This document shows positions 1 through 10,610 of a stretch of DNA of 53,224 nucleotides, piece by piece. Under the pieces are notes generated by a model that was not told the DNA's origin, did no database searches, and saw only the letters and a list, made by a program, of their open reading frames with translations. The position numbers were made by a program, and so were the translations under genes. The DNA is from Firmicutes bacterium CAG:24053_14 (GTDB lineage: Bacteria; Bacillota; Clostridia; Oscillospirales; Oscillospiraceae): NCBI GenBank assembly GCA_001916715.1, contig MNSZ01000061.1, positions 1-53,224 on the forward strand, written 5' to 3'. The stretch's first letter is position 1. The number at the start of each line of letters is the position of its first letter.

Positions 1-333
1 ACGGCTCATTGCGGTGACAAGCATCATTTCCATAGCAGACAGCTCGATGTTGGCAGGGAGCAGATCGACATTTTCCTCGTGATGCAGAATACCGCTTTGT
101 GGGTCTGTATTATCCTCACGGATAACCCCTGAGAGTTTGTCGGTAATAGTCGTCGTTAGACTGTCATTATCTCGCCATCCGAGGCAGGTTGTGAGGTCGC
201 CCTGCGGGTCAGCATCTACAAGGAGTACCTTCTTGTCGAGTCGTGCAAGCCCAACGCCCAAATTGACCGTTGTGGTTGTTTTGCCTGTGCCGCCTTTCTG
301 ATTGCAGATAGCAATCGTTTTGCAGTTTGGCAT
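1..333 (-). CDS. parA: ParA/Soj-type partition ATPase (N-terminal part, runs off the window)
   Basis: Deviant Walker-A ATPase of the ParA/MinD family, which segregates or stabilises plasmids and conjugative elements. The reading frame starts with ATG at 333, behind a clean GGAGG Shine-Dalgarno. The protein begins MPNCKTIAICNQKGGTGKTT, which holds the family P-loop KGGTGKTT, followed by the VDADPQGD switch motif. About 111 residues are visible before the sequence ends, so the C-terminal part is missing. A long structured leader lies upstream (335-790). On family knowledge, ParA proteins of this form commonly sit in Tn1549-like integrative elements of gut Clostridia. Membership of such an element is inferred; only the first 333 bases are seen. 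Confidence 0.85.
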   Translation of the reverse strand, partial: MPNCKTIAICNQKGGTGKTTTTVNLGVGLARLDKKVLLVDADPQGDLTTCLGWRDNDSLTTTITDKLSGVIREDNTDPQSGILHHEENVDLLPANIELSAMEMMLVTAMSR

Positions 334-373
334 TTTTGCTTTCCTCCTTCTTGTTAGATTTGGATCGCTCGAT

Positions 374-411
374 CCACCAAAACACAGGAAGTGTATCCTG
401 TGCTTTGGTGG
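374..411 (-). promoter_or_regulatory. 16-bp inverted repeat upstream of parA
   Basis: Arms 374-389 and 396-411 pair over 15 of 16 positions, with a 6-base loop. It ends 40 bases before the parA start. It has no U-run, so it looks like an operator, a parS-like site or an mRNA stem rather than a terminator. Function not known. Confidence 0.6.
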
Positions 412-649
412 TCGCATTTAATTCGATCTCATCCCCCAAATGCGTAAAAGGAAATCAACAGGCGTTCGGCTGCTGACCGAACTCATAGGAATCTCACCTC
501 TGCCGGGTACTCCGCCAGCCCGTTCGGAATCGCTACCAACCTTGCTTTCCGTGATAACCCTTGTGGGCAGGAAGTTCGTGGCGCACCTTCATCCGGCTGG
601 AGCTTTCACCCCCGATCAGGAATGTACCTGTTGAATATCTATTCGATTT
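412..649 (-). other. Structured leader / untranslated region upstream of parA, no convincing gene
   Basis: This stretch between the possible leader peptide and the parA hairpin has no credible coding frame on the minus strand. It is rich in short self-complementary segments, for example GTTCGG (464-469) with CCGAAC (477-482). Its position upstream of parA suggests a long 5' leader. A 64-codon frame on the opposite strand (440-634) was rejected because it has no ribosome-binding site and matches no family I know. Confidence 0.35.
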
Positions 650-706
650 TCAAGGTTCAAAGGCATTCGTTTTGTCCCTCAATAGGTAGGCAGCGAGAAA
701 GCTCAT
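650..706 (-). CDS. Possible 18-residue leader peptide in the parA leader
   Basis: An ATG at 706, preceded by AGGGGG at good spacing, opens an 18-codon frame (MSFLAAYLLRDKTNAFEP) that stops at 650. It lies about 320 bases upstream of parA within a structured leader, directly after AT-rich DNA and a terminator-like hairpin (758-790). This layout resembles leader peptides used in attenuation on conjugative elements. No function is recognised, and the call rests only on the ribosome-binding site and position. Confidence 0.35.
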   Translation of the reverse strand: MSFLAAYLLRDKTNAFEP

Positions 707-757
707 TTTTTAACCCCCTGAGCGAAAAAATTTCAAAAAATTTTTTGAGCGCGAAAA

Positions 758-790
758 AAGCCGCTGATTTCGTAGTGAAACCAGCGGCTT
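758..790 (-). terminator. Terminator-like hairpin upstream of the element leader
   Basis: AAGCCGCTG (758-766) pairs with CAGCGGCTT (782-790). On the minus strand it is followed by a run of Ts. It is the second of two tandem hairpins after ppdK. It could stop ppdK read-through or act as an attenuator for the parA leader. Confidence 0.6.
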
Positions 791-830
791 GATTTACGGT
801 GTATTTAGCTGAAAATGGGCAAAAAATAAC

Positions 831-860
831 GGTCACACAATCCAAACGGACTGTGTGACC
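831..860 (-). terminator. Rho-independent terminator of ppdK
   Basis: GGTCACACA (831-839) pairs with TGTGTGACC (852-860), a 9-bp stem. On the minus strand it is followed by TTATTTTTT. It lies 45 bases after the ppdK stop codon. Confidence 0.8.
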
Positions 861-904
861 GTGTTTATATCAGTTGTTTTGCCTACGCTGTTTGCGTCAA
901 CTAT

Positions 905-3538
<2,634 letters not shown>

Positions 3539-3563
3539 TGGGTAATCATCCTTTCTATGCTTA

Positions 3564-3587
3564 CGCGCGCAAAAGCGCGCGTTTTTT
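3564..3587 (+). other. GC-rich hairpin between pckG and ppdK
   Basis: CGCGCGC (3564-3570) and GCGCGCG (3575-3581) form a perfect 7-bp stem with an AAAA loop. The T-run follows only on the plus strand, opposite to the flanking genes. For the pckG-ppdK transcript it is therefore more likely an mRNA stability or processing stem than a terminator. Confidence 0.5.
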
Positions 3588-5274
3588 ACTTTTTAAGTCT
3601 TGCCTCGAGGTCGTCGAGTTCCTGTGCAAGCTTTTTGGGCAGCTTATCGCCGAACTGTGCGTAATACTCGCGGATGCCCTTGCATTCCTCAAGCCACAGC
3701 TCCTTATCGACTCCGAGGATATCCTTAACGGTGTCGAGAGTGACATCAACGCCTTCGAGGTTGATATCTTCAGGCTTGGGCTCATAGCCAAGCTCGGTCT
3801 CGACTGCGTCCTTTTCGCCGAAGCAGCGGCCGAGTATCCACTCGACAACACGCAGGTTGTCGCCGAATCCGGGCCACTCGAAATTGCCCTCGTCATCGGT
3901 ACGGAACCAGTTGACGTTGAAAATCTTCGGGGGATTGGTGAGCTTTGCGCCCATGTCGAGCCAATGCTGCCAGTAGTCGCCCATATTGTAGCCGCAGAAC
4001 GGACGCATCGCCATGGGATCGCGCCTTACAACGCCGACCTTGCCGGTTGCAGCTGCGGTGGTCTCGCTTGCCATGATGGAGCCGACGAACACGCCGTGAT
4101 CCCAGTCGCGGGACTGATAGACCAGAGGAGCGGTCTTTGCGCGGCGGCCGCCGAAGATGATGGCGGAGATGGGAACGCCGGTCTTGCTTTCAAACTCGGG
4201 GCTGATGCAGGGGCAGTTCACGGCCGGAGCGGTGAAACGGGAGTTGGGGTGTGCGCCCTTGCTGCCGTCGGTGCAGTCCCACTTTTCGCCCTTCCAGTTT
4301 TCCGCGTTCTTGGGAGGATTCTTGTCCATGCCTTCCCACCACACGGTGTTGTCGTCAAGATTGTGAACAACGTTGGTGAAGATGGTGTTCTTCTTGGTTG
4401 CGGCAAGAGCGTTGGGATTGGACTTTGCGCTGGTGCCGGGTGCAACGCCGAAGAAGCCGTTTTCAGGGTTTACTGCCCACAGTCTGCCGTCGGGACCGAT
4501 GCGCAGCCATGCGATATCGTCGCCGACCGTCCAGCACTTCCAGCCCTTTTCACGGTAGGCCTCGGGGGGGATGAGCATTGCGAGGTTCGTTTTGCCGCAT
4601 GCAGACGGGAATGCGCCGCAAACATAACGAATCTCACCCTGCGGGTTTTCAACGCCGAGGATGAGCATATGCTCTGCCATCCATTCCTCTTTCCTGCCGA
4701 GGGTGGAGGCTATGCGCAGTGCAAAGCACTTTTTGCCGAGCAGAACGTTTCCGCCGTAGCCGGAGTTGACGGACATGATGGTGTTGTCCTCCGGGAAGTG
4801 GACGATGTATCTCTTCTCGGGGTCGAGCTGAGCCTTGGAATGCAGGCCCTTGATATAGTCGGCACTGTCGCCGATAGCATCGAGCGCCTTGGTGCCGATA
4901 CGGGTCATGATCGCCATTGAAACGACAACATAGATGCTGTCGGTCAGCTCGATGCCGTACTTGGCAAAATCAGAGCCGATAACACCCATCGAATAGGGGA
5001 TAACATACATTGTGCGCCCCTTCATCGAACCGTCGAATATCTCGTACAGCTTTTTGTACATCTCCTGAGGATCCATCCAGTTGTTGGTCGGACCTGCATC
5101 CTCCTGACGCTTGGAGCAGATAAAGGTAATAAGCTCGCCTGTGCCCATAGCCTCGGCTCTCAGCTGCTCGAGCTGCTCTTCAGAGCCGTCGATCCAAACG
5201 ATCTTTTCAGGCTTCGTAAGTGCGGCCATTTCGTCGACCCACTTGAGAATGTGGACATTATCGGTCAGTTTCAT
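3586..5274 (-). CDS. pckG: Phosphoenolpyruvate carboxykinase, GTP type
   Basis: Catalyses oxaloacetate + GTP to PEP + CO2 + GDP, the entry to gluconeogenesis, or the reverse CO2-fixing anaplerotic reaction. The GTP-type signature is clear: kinase-1 loop FPSACGKTNLAM, kinase-2 region TVGDDIAWLRIGPDGRL, the PCISPEF element, and the guanine-site region FGGRR...PLVYQ. I place the start at 5274, because a GGAGG site sits 8 bases before that ATG; an upstream in-frame ATG at 5289 overlaps the same site. That gives 562 residues, somewhat short of typical GTP enzymes (about 600). Many Bacillota use the unrelated ATP-type pckA, so the GTP type is a useful lineage marker. Linked to ppdK downstream. Confidence 0.96.
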   Translation of the reverse strand: MKLTDNVHILKWVDEMAALTKPEKIVWIDGSEEQLEQLRAEAMGTGELITFICSKRQEDAGPTNNWMDPQEMYKKLYEIFDGSMKGRTMYVIPYSMGVIGSDFAKYGIELTDSIYVVVSMAIMTRIGTKALDAIGDSADYIKGLHSKAQLDPEKRYIVHFPEDNTIMSVNSGYGGNVLLGKKCFALRIASTLGRKEEWMAEHMLILGVENPQGEIRYVCGAFPSACGKTNLAMLIPPEAYREKGWKCWTVGDDIAWLRIGPDGRLWAVNPENGFFGVAPGTSAKSNPNALAATKKNTIFTNVVHNLDDNTVWWEGMDKNPPKNAENWKGEKWDCTDGSKGAHPNSRFTAPAVNCPCISPEFESKTGVPISAIIFGGRRAKTAPLVYQSRDWDHGVFVGSIMASETTAAATGKVGVVRRDPMAMRPFCGYNMGDYWQHWLDMGAKLTNPPKIFNVNWFRTDDEGNFEWPGFGDNLRVVEWILGRCFGEKDAVETELGYEPKPEDINLEGVDVTLDTVKDILGVDKELWLEECKGIREYYAQFGDKLPKKLAQELDDLEARLKK

Positions 5275-5323
5275 GATCTTTTCCTCCATATTTTCATAAA
5301 AATTATTACCAATAACACCTTAA

Positions 5324-5352
5324 TTAAGACTACCATCTTTGATAGTTCTTAA
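5324..5352. other. Imperfect hairpin between rsmA and pckG
   Basis: TTAAGACTACC (5324-5334) pairs imperfectly with GATAGTTCTTAA (5341-5352), with one bulge. It lies between the rsmA stop and the pckG start and lacks a clear U-run on either strand. It could be an operator or an element of the pckG leader. No confident promoter was found in this 100-base gap. Confidence 0.3.
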
Positions 5353-5375
5353 TCAATGCATTTTGCTTACAAAAA

Positions 5376-6236
5376 TTAATCTAAAACAGCGCAAAAAGCA
5401 TCCGCGATTTTTGCAAATTCACCAATTGAAAGTACTTCTCCGCGCACTTTTGGGTCAAAACCACTATCTGTAAGGCATTTTTCGACGGTTTCCTTGCTCA
5501 TTTCGCCAAATCCTGCACTTAAAGCGTTCAGCAAAGTCTTGCGCCGCTGAGCAAATGCAGCCTTTACGACGCGCATAAACATCGCCTCGCTTTTGACCTC
5601 TGCCGGCGGCTCGGATCTCCGCGTAAGACGTATTACGCTCGAGGTCACCTTGGGCTGCGGAATGAAGCAGCCGGGCTGCACATCGAAAAGAAGCTCGGGC
5701 TGCGCAAACCAGTTTACGAACACCGTGAACGCTCCGTAATCGCCCGTTCCGGGCTTTGCGCATATTCTGCGTGCCACTTCACGCTGGATCATAACGGTGA
5801 CGGAGTCAAAGCAGCCGATCTCCAGAAGCTTTGATATCACAGGTCCCGTCACATTATACGGCAGATTTGCGCACACAACGTGTCGCATTCCCGGCATTTT
5901 TTCATCCAAAAGCGAAGGAATATCGACCTTGAGCACATCATCGAAAACTATCTCGACATTTTCACAGCCTCCGAGAGTCTCCCGAAGCACCGGTTTGAGC
6001 GCCTTGTCAAGCTCGACGGAAACGACCTTGCCTGCGCGCATTGAAAGCTGCTCGGTGAGGCAGCCTATGCCTGGGCCGATCTCCAAAACGCCGGTGTCTT
6101 TGTCAATTCCGGCGGAATCGGCGATATCCTCCGGCACCCACGCGGCGGTCAGAAAATTCTGCCCCATGGATTTTGAAAACCGGAAGCCGTGCCGCGCAAG
6201 CAGCGCTTTTATATCGTTTATGTTCGTAAGATCCAT
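5376..6236 (-). CDS. rsmA: 16S rRNA (adenine1518/1519-N6)-dimethyltransferase
   Basis: KsgA/Dim1-family enzyme that dimethylates two adjacent adenines in helix 45 of 16S rRNA, using SAM, late in 30S assembly. It has the SAM motif GPGIGCLT, the acidic motif SVELD and the catalytic NLPYNVTGPV. The C-terminal helical domain ends about residue 286, the normal family length. I choose ATG 6236, because GGAG at 6243-6246 lies six bases upstream; ATG 6239 (three bases) and TTG 6251 are alternatives. It is last in the rimM-trmD-rsmA run, 11 bases after trmD, so probably translated from the same message. Confidence 0.96.
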   Translation of the reverse strand: MDLTNINDIKALLARHGFRFSKSMGQNFLTAAWVPEDIADSAGIDKDTGVLEIGPGIGCLTEQLSMRAGKVVSVELDKALKPVLRETLGGCENVEIVFDDVLKVDIPSLLDEKMPGMRHVVCANLPYNVTGPVISKLLEIGCFDSVTVMIQREVARRICAKPGTGDYGAFTVFVNWFAQPELLFDVQPGCFIPQPKVTSSVIRLTRRSEPPAEVKSEAMFMRVVKAAFAQRRKTLLNALSAGFGEMSKETVEKCLTDSGFDPKVRGEVLSIGEFAKIADAFCAVLD

Positions 6237-6247
6237 CATTTTCTCCG

Positions 6248-7528
6248 TCAAAGCAGTTTTTCAAAGCACTGGCGCGCCGGGTCGTGCCCAGGCTCGGCCG
6301 AGCAGAGCATGTTTCCGCGATAGACAAAGCCGCTTGCGCGCAGAAGCTGCTGCATGGCCTTGTTTTTTCTGTGCGTATCGGTGCGTATGGCCTTTGCTCC
6401 AAGCTCTCTTGAATGCCATTCAAGAGCTTCCATGAGCTTTTGGCTCATTCCCGTTCCGCGGAATTCGGCGGCCACCGCCGCGCGGTGCAGCGTGCAGTAT
6501 TTGCCCTCGCCGTGCCAGCGGCCGTCGGTTATGCCGTCGTAATCCGGCTCGGGCTCCTCGCCGAGACAGAAAAAGCCTGCGATCGATCCGCCGTAGGTCA
6601 TAACAAAGCACCTTCCTGCGTTTATATCCGGCAGGAAGTTAGCCTCGGCCGGATACTCGCCCTGCCACTGATCGACCCTGTGCTTTTTGAGGTAATTGCG
6701 CGCCTGGCGCACGATGAGCATTATCTCATCCATATCCTCCGGCACGGCCTTGCGGCACTCCACGGGCTTTGTAAGCTTCATGCGGCTGCGCTCTTTTTTG
6801 ATCTCCTCAACAAGCTTCAAATCGGTTTTATCCGTCAGCTCAAGCTTTGCAAACATATCCGGGCGCTTGTCCATCGTGCGCTCAAGGCTTTTCTTGCGCC
6901 GCCAGCGCGCAACGGCGGCGTGGTCACCGCCGAGGAGCACCTTCGGCACTTCCCTGCCCTCCCAGACCTCGGGGCGCGTATACTGCGGATATTCGAGCAC
7001 TCCGTCCCAGTGGCTTTCGCCGGTGAAGCACTCCTCATCGGCAAGAACGCCCGGCACGAGGCGGCACACGGAGTCGGCAACCGCCATCGCGGCAAGCTCG
7101 CCGCCGGTGAGCACGAAATCGCCCAGCGATATCTCCTCATCGACGCACTGCTCGATAAAGCGCTCGTCTATGCCCTCATAATGGCCGCATACGAGCACGA
7201 GATGGTCATAGTCGTTTTTAAGTCTCTTTGCCGTTGCCTGATCGTAGGGCTTGCCCTGCGGCGACATGTAGATAACGCGGCTGCGCTTGCCCTGCATGGT
7301 TGACATAATATCATCAAGGCAGGACTTGAGCGGCTGCGCCATCATAACGCAGCCCCAGCCGCCGCCATACGGATAGTCGTCTACCTGGCACTGCTTATTT
7401 TCCGTATAATCGCGTATCTGCACGCAATTTATCTCGATTATCCCCTTTTTCGCCGCCCGTCCGAGGATGCTTTCATGCATGATCGCATTCATCGTATCCG
7501 GGAACAGCGTCATTATATCTATTCTCAT
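6248..7528 (-). CDS. trmD: TrmD tRNA (guanine37-N1)-methyltransferase fused to a GNAT acetyltransferase
   Basis: Residues 1 to about 245 are a complete TrmD: MRIDIMTLFPD start, YPYGGGWGCVMM, the trefoil-knot SAM site LVCGHYEGIDERF (112-124) and EEISLGDFVLTGGELA. This enzyme methylates G37 of tRNAs to prevent +1 frameshifting. Residues from about 250 to 426 continue in frame into a GNAT N-acetyltransferase with the acetyl-CoA loop region AEFRGTGMSQKLM and a terminal GFVYRGN..YEKLL-like end (here CFEKLL). The fusion reads through with no stop. ATG 7528 is the conserved TrmD start although AAGGAG is 12 bases away; ATG 7561 is possible. rimM is 39 bases upstream and rsmA follows by 11 bases. The substrate of the acetyltransferase half is unknown. 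Confidence 0.95.
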   Translation of the reverse strand: MRIDIMTLFPDTMNAIMHESILGRAAKKGIIEINCVQIRDYTENKQCQVDDYPYGGGWGCVMMAQPLKSCLDDIMSTMQGKRSRVIYMSPQGKPYDQATAKRLKNDYDHLVLVCGHYEGIDERFIEQCVDEEISLGDFVLTGGELAAMAVADSVCRLVPGVLADEECFTGESHWDGVLEYPQYTRPEVWEGREVPKVLLGGDHAAVARWRRKKSLERTMDKRPDMFAKLELTDKTDLKLVEEIKKERSRMKLTKPVECRKAVPEDMDEIMLIVRQARNYLKKHRVDQWQGEYPAEANFLPDINAGRCFVMTYGGSIAGFFCLGEEPEPDYDGITDGRWHGEGKYCTLHRAAVAAEFRGTGMSQKLMEALEWHSRELGAKAIRTDTHRKNKAMQQLLRASGFVYRGNMLCSAEPGHDPARQCFEKLL

Positions 7529-7567
7529 TCCGGGGAAGCTCTCCTTATCGTCAGTTAACATAACATA

Positions 7568-8056
7568 TTACATGCCTTCTATCAGATGCACGGTTATTAT
7601 CCCGTTTTCGGCATCGGTTTTGAGCACGAATTCCGGGACCGCCGGGATCATGTGCTCTGCTTCGCCGCGCACGATGTAAACAGACGACGCCGGCGTTTCG
7701 AGGATATCCTCAAGCGTGCCGACAAGCTCGCCGTTTTCGGTCTCGACGCGCGAGCCGATGATATCGCACAGGAAGTATTCGCCCTTTTTAAGCTTTGCAT
7801 CCGCGCGGTCGATGTAAACGGTCTTATTCTTCAGGCTCATGGCCGCGTTTATGTCCTCCACACCCTCGAGCATGGCTATAAGAAAGCCCTTATGCTCGCG
7901 CGATGAGAGGAGCCTGACCGGCTTTGAGTCGATATATAAAGTCTTAAAACGGCGCATGAACTCCGGACTGTCAAGCCATACCTGGATCTTGACCTCGCCG
8001 CGCACGCCGTGTGTATTCACGATTTTGCCCGCTTCGATATACTGCTGCTTTTCCAT
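7568..8056 (-). CDS. rimM: Ribosome maturation factor RimM
   Basis: Small two-domain protein that binds S19 and helps mature the 30S head. It has the N-terminal KIVNTHGVRGEVKI motif and a PRC-barrel-like C-terminal half (FLCDIIGSRVETENGELVG). At 162 residues it is normal size. I take ATG 8056, with GGAGG seven bases upstream, not the longer frame to 8104. It opens the rimM-trmD-rsmA run and starts after the khpA terminator, so it needs its own promoter in 8060-8150, which I could not define. Confidence 0.95.
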   Translation of the reverse strand: MEKQQYIEAGKIVNTHGVRGEVKIQVWLDSPEFMRRFKTLYIDSKPVRLLSSREHKGFLIAMLEGVEDINAAMSLKNKTVYIDRADAKLKKGEYFLCDIIGSRVETENGELVGTLEDILETPASSVYIVRGEAEHMIPAVPEFVLKTDAENGIITVHLIEGM

Positions 8057-8156
8057 GTGAAAACCTCCATAGTTGGTCAGTATATAATTTACCACAATAC
8101 TCACGATTTAACAAGCGCGGCGGCACCAAAAATGCACTTTGTGTACTTTGTGAACA

Positions 8157-8193
8157 ACAAAAAAGCAGAACGGTAATTTCCGTTCTGCTTTTT
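8157..8193. terminator. Terminator after khpA
   Basis: GCAGAACGG (8165-8173) pairs with CCGTTCTGC (8180-8188). Flanking A and T runs extend the stem and give U-tracts on both strands. It sits 2 bases past the khpA stop and separates the ylxM-ffh-rpsP-khpA unit from rimM. Confidence 0.85.
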
Positions 8194-8195
8194 GA

Positions 8196-8426
8196 TCAGT
8201 CCATGATATCGACTGAAACCTTTTTGCCCTGTCTCTGGGCGACAGCCCGCATGAGTATACGGATCTCTTTTACGATCCTGCCCTGCCGGCCAATGACCTT
8301 GCCCATGTCTCCGTCAGCTACGCGTACTTCATATACGGTCTCGCCGCCGTGAACGCGCTCGGTCACAGAGACCTCTTCGGGTTTTTCAACGAGGCTCTGT
8401 ACGATATAGGTCAAAAGTTCTTTCAT
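8196..8426 (-). CDS. khpA: KH-domain RNA-binding protein KhpA (YlqC)
   Basis: 76-residue single KH domain. The RNA-binding GxxG loop is visible as VIGRQGR near residue 43. On family knowledge, KhpA pairs with KhpB/EloR to bind RNAs and tune cell elongation in Gram-positive bacteria. It follows rpsP by 18 bases, the standard Bacillota order (rpsP-khpA-rimM-trmD). AAGGAG lies 11 bases before the ATG. A terminator follows immediately. Confidence 0.93.
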   Translation of the reverse strand: MKELLTYIVQSLVEKPEEVSVTERVHGGETVYEVRVADGDMGKVIGRQGRIVKEIRILMRAVAQRQGKKVSVDIMD

Positions 8427-8444
8427 GCCGGTAGCTTCTCCTTG

Positions 8445-8681
8445 TTAGGCCTCGACTTTAGTAAGCAGGCCGCGTACGGTTTCGGTAGGCTGAGCACCGT
8501 TGGATATCCAGTACTTTGCGCGCTCGAGATCGACCTTGATGTTCTCGCCCTCTGCCATGGGATCGTAAGTGCCTATCTCCTCGATGAAGCGGCCGTCACG
8601 GGGGCAGCGGGAGTCAGCAACGACGATGCGGTAGAAAGGTGCCTTCTTTGCGCCCATTCTGCGAAGTCTGATCTTTACCAT
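8445..8681 (-). CDS. rpsP: 30S ribosomal protein S16
   Basis: 78-residue S16, starting MVKIRLRRMGAKKAPFYRIVVADSR-like, the conserved N-terminus, followed by RDGRFIEEIGTYDP. It binds the 5' domain of 16S rRNA and is needed for 30S assembly. GGAGG lies well placed before the ATG. It sits 57 bases after ffh and 18 before khpA, in one operon. Confidence 0.98.
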   Translation of the reverse strand: MVKIRLRRMGAKKAPFYRIVVADSRCPRDGRFIEEIGTYDPMAEGENIKVDLERAKYWISNGAQPTETVRGLLTKVEA

Positions 8682-8738
8682 TTATCTTTCACCTCCATAT
8701 TATTTCTTCATATATTACAAACGCGTTTGCGAGAGTAA

Positions 8739-10109
8739 TCAAAGCTTAAATCCGCCGAGGCCGGGGAAGCCGCCGCCTCCGCCCATTCCGCCGAAGCGCT
8801 TTTGCAGCTTCTTCATGTTCTTGCCGGAAAGCTGGCGCATCATGCCCTGCATTGCGTCAAACTGCTTGAGCAGGCGGTTTACATCGACGACCGAGGTGCC
8901 GCTGCCGGCGGCAATGCGCTTTTTGCGCGAGGCGTTGAGTATCGTCGGATCGTCGCGCTCGGCCTGAGTCATTGAGAGGATAATAGCCTCGATGCACGCC
9001 ATGCCCTTTTCATCGACCTTTGCGCCCTTGAGCGCTTTTGCGTCAACGCCGGGGATCATGCCGGCAAGGTCGTTTATATCGCCCATACCCTTGAGTGAGC
9101 GCATCTGGTCGAGGTAATCGGAAAGCGAGAAGCGGTTTGCTTTCATTCGCTCGGCCATTTCAAGAGCCTTTTTCTCGTCAAAGCTCTGCTCGGCCTTTTC
9201 GATAAGCGTGAGCACGTCGCCCATGCCGAGAATACGCGAGGCCATGCGGTCGGGGTAGAACGGCTCGATCTGATCGAGCTTTTCGCCGACGCCGATGAAT
9301 TTGATGGGCTTGCCGGTGCTTGCCTTTATCGAAAGCGCCGCGCCGCCGCGCGCGTCGCCGTCAAGCTTTGTGAGCATGACGCCGGTAACGCCGAGCGCAT
9401 CGTTGAATGCGTTTGCCGCGTTCACGGCATCCTGGCCGGTCATCGCATCGACCACGAGCAGTATCTCGCTCGGCTCGACCTCATCGCGGATGTTCTGAAG
9501 CTCCTGCATCAGCTCCTCGTCAATGTGCAGACGGCCTGCCGTATCGAGGAACACAAGGTCGTTGCCGTGCTTTTTCGCATGCTCGACTGCGGCCTTTGCG
9601 ATATCGACGGGATTTGTCGTTCCCATCTGGAACACGGGGATATCGAGCTGCTTGCCGACGGTCTCGAGCTGCTTTATGGCAGCCGGGCGATAGATATCGC
9701 ATGCGGCCAGCAGCGGACGCTTGCCCTGCTTGCGCATATAGGCTGCAAGCTTTGCGCCGTTTGTCGTTTTACCGGCGCCCTGAAGGCCGACGAGCATAAC
9801 AACGCTCGGCGACTTTGAGCCGATGCTCAGGCGCTGATTTTCGCTGCCCATGAGCTTTACAAGCTCTTCGTTGACTATTTTGATGACCTGCTGAGCAGGC
9901 GAGAGCGCTTCAAGCACATCCGCGCCCGAGGCGCGCTCGGTAACGCTTTTTGTAAATTCCTTTACGACCTTATAGCTGACGTCGGCCTCCAGAAGCGCCA
10001 TGCGCACTTCCTTCATGGCTTCCTTGACGTCGGCTGCGGTCAGTCTGCCCTTGCCGCGCAGCTTTTTAAAGGCAGCGGACAGCTTGTCGGACAATGATTC
10101 AAATGCCAT
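8739..10109 (-). CDS. ffh: Signal recognition particle GTPase Ffh (SRP54)
   Basis: Binds 4.5S/scRNA and signal sequences and targets ribosomes to FtsY at the membrane. Domains in order: N domain (about 1-90), G domain with GLQGAGKTT, DTAGRLHID and TKLDGDARGG, and the methionine-rich M domain (about 300-440). The M domain has the RNA-binding SGTSVVDVNRLLKQF helix region and a glycine-rich tail. 456 residues is full length. AGGAGG precedes the ATG, and ylxM lies 12 bases upstream. Confidence 0.98.
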   Translation of the reverse strand: MAFESLSDKLSAAFKKLRGKGRLTAADVKEAMKEVRMALLEADVSYKVVKEFTKSVTERASGADVLEALSPAQQVIKIVNEELVKLMGSENQRLSIGSKSPSVVMLVGLQGAGKTTNGAKLAAYMRKQGKRPLLAACDIYRPAAIKQLETVGKQLDIPVFQMGTTNPVDIAKAAVEHAKKHGNDLVFLDTAGRLHIDEELMQELQNIRDEVEPSEILLVVDAMTGQDAVNAANAFNDALGVTGVMLTKLDGDARGGAALSIKASTGKPIKFIGVGEKLDQIEPFYPDRMASRILGMGDVLTLIEKAEQSFDEKKALEMAERMKANRFSLSDYLDQMRSLKGMGDINDLAGMIPGVDAKALKGAKVDEKGMACIEAIILSMTQAERDDPTILNASRKKRIAAGSGTSVVDVNRLLKQFDAMQGMMRQLSGKNMKKLQKRFGGMGGGGGFPGLGGFKL

Positions 10110-10121
10110 GTTCTCTGCCTC

Positions 10122-10445
10122 CTAAATCTTAAGCTCTTCAAGCTGCTTGAGGATATGCGGCTCTGTGCCCTTATCCCTAAGCTCCCGGATTATTTCATCT
10201 ATCTGGGCGTTGCGCTCGAGAAAGCGCTTTATAAGCCCGGTTTTTTCTTCGATCTCGGTCATCGCGGCCTCGGCTCGGCGGATTATGTCCCACACGCCCT
10301 GGCGCGATATGCCGCACTGCTCGGCGATCTCGCCAAGCGAAAGATCTTCGTTATAGCGGAGGTCGAAATACTCACGCTGCTTATCCGTGAGCAGCTCGCC
10401 GTAAAAATCAAACAGCATTGAACGCATCACTGCACTGTTCTCCAC
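10122..10445 (-). CDS. ylxM: YlxM-family putative SRP-associated HTH protein (UPF0122)
   Basis: 107-residue helix-turn-helix protein resembling sigma-70 region 4 (LSLGEIAEQCGISRQGVWDIIRRAE). It is almost always encoded just before ffh and, in streptococci, is reported to modulate SRP GTPase activity. I choose the GTG at 10445, because a strong GGGGGG site lies six bases upstream; the longer frame to 10493 crosses the -10 region of the promoter. First gene of the ylxM-ffh-rpsP-khpA operon. Confidence 0.9.
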   Translation of the reverse strand: MENSAVMRSMLFDFYGELLTDKQREYFDLRYNEDLSLGEIAEQCGISRQGVWDIIRRAEAAMTEIEEKTGLIKRFLERNAQIDEIIRELRDKGTEPHILKQLEELKI

Positions 10446-10480
10446 GGCGATCCCCCCTGTAAACGTTTTTTGCTTTACAG

Positions 10481-10509
10481 AGTATAGCATCATCTCCGCT
10501 CGCTGTCAA
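10481..10509 (-). promoter_or_regulatory. Strong sigma-A promoter of ylxM-ffh-rpsP-khpA
   Basis: Consensus TTGACA (-35, 10509-10504) and TATACT (-10, 10486-10481) are separated by 17 bases. It reads into the ylxM leader about 30 bases before the GTG start. Confidence 0.85.
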
Positions 10510-10610
10510 GGGTTTATTCTTGTCACTTAACTCAAGCTGACGAGAGTCGAATATATTTCAAATTTTGCGGCAAAACTGACATTTATAAATATACCGACGG
10601 GAGAATGGAC

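Noticed and set aside
440..634. 64-codon plus-strand frame in the parA leader
   Set aside because: No ribosome-binding site, low-complexity translation, and it lies opposite a structured leader.
657..845. 62-codon minus-strand frame
   Set aside because: It runs through two terminator hairpins; the shorter 18-codon frame inside the same region has a better ribosome-binding site.
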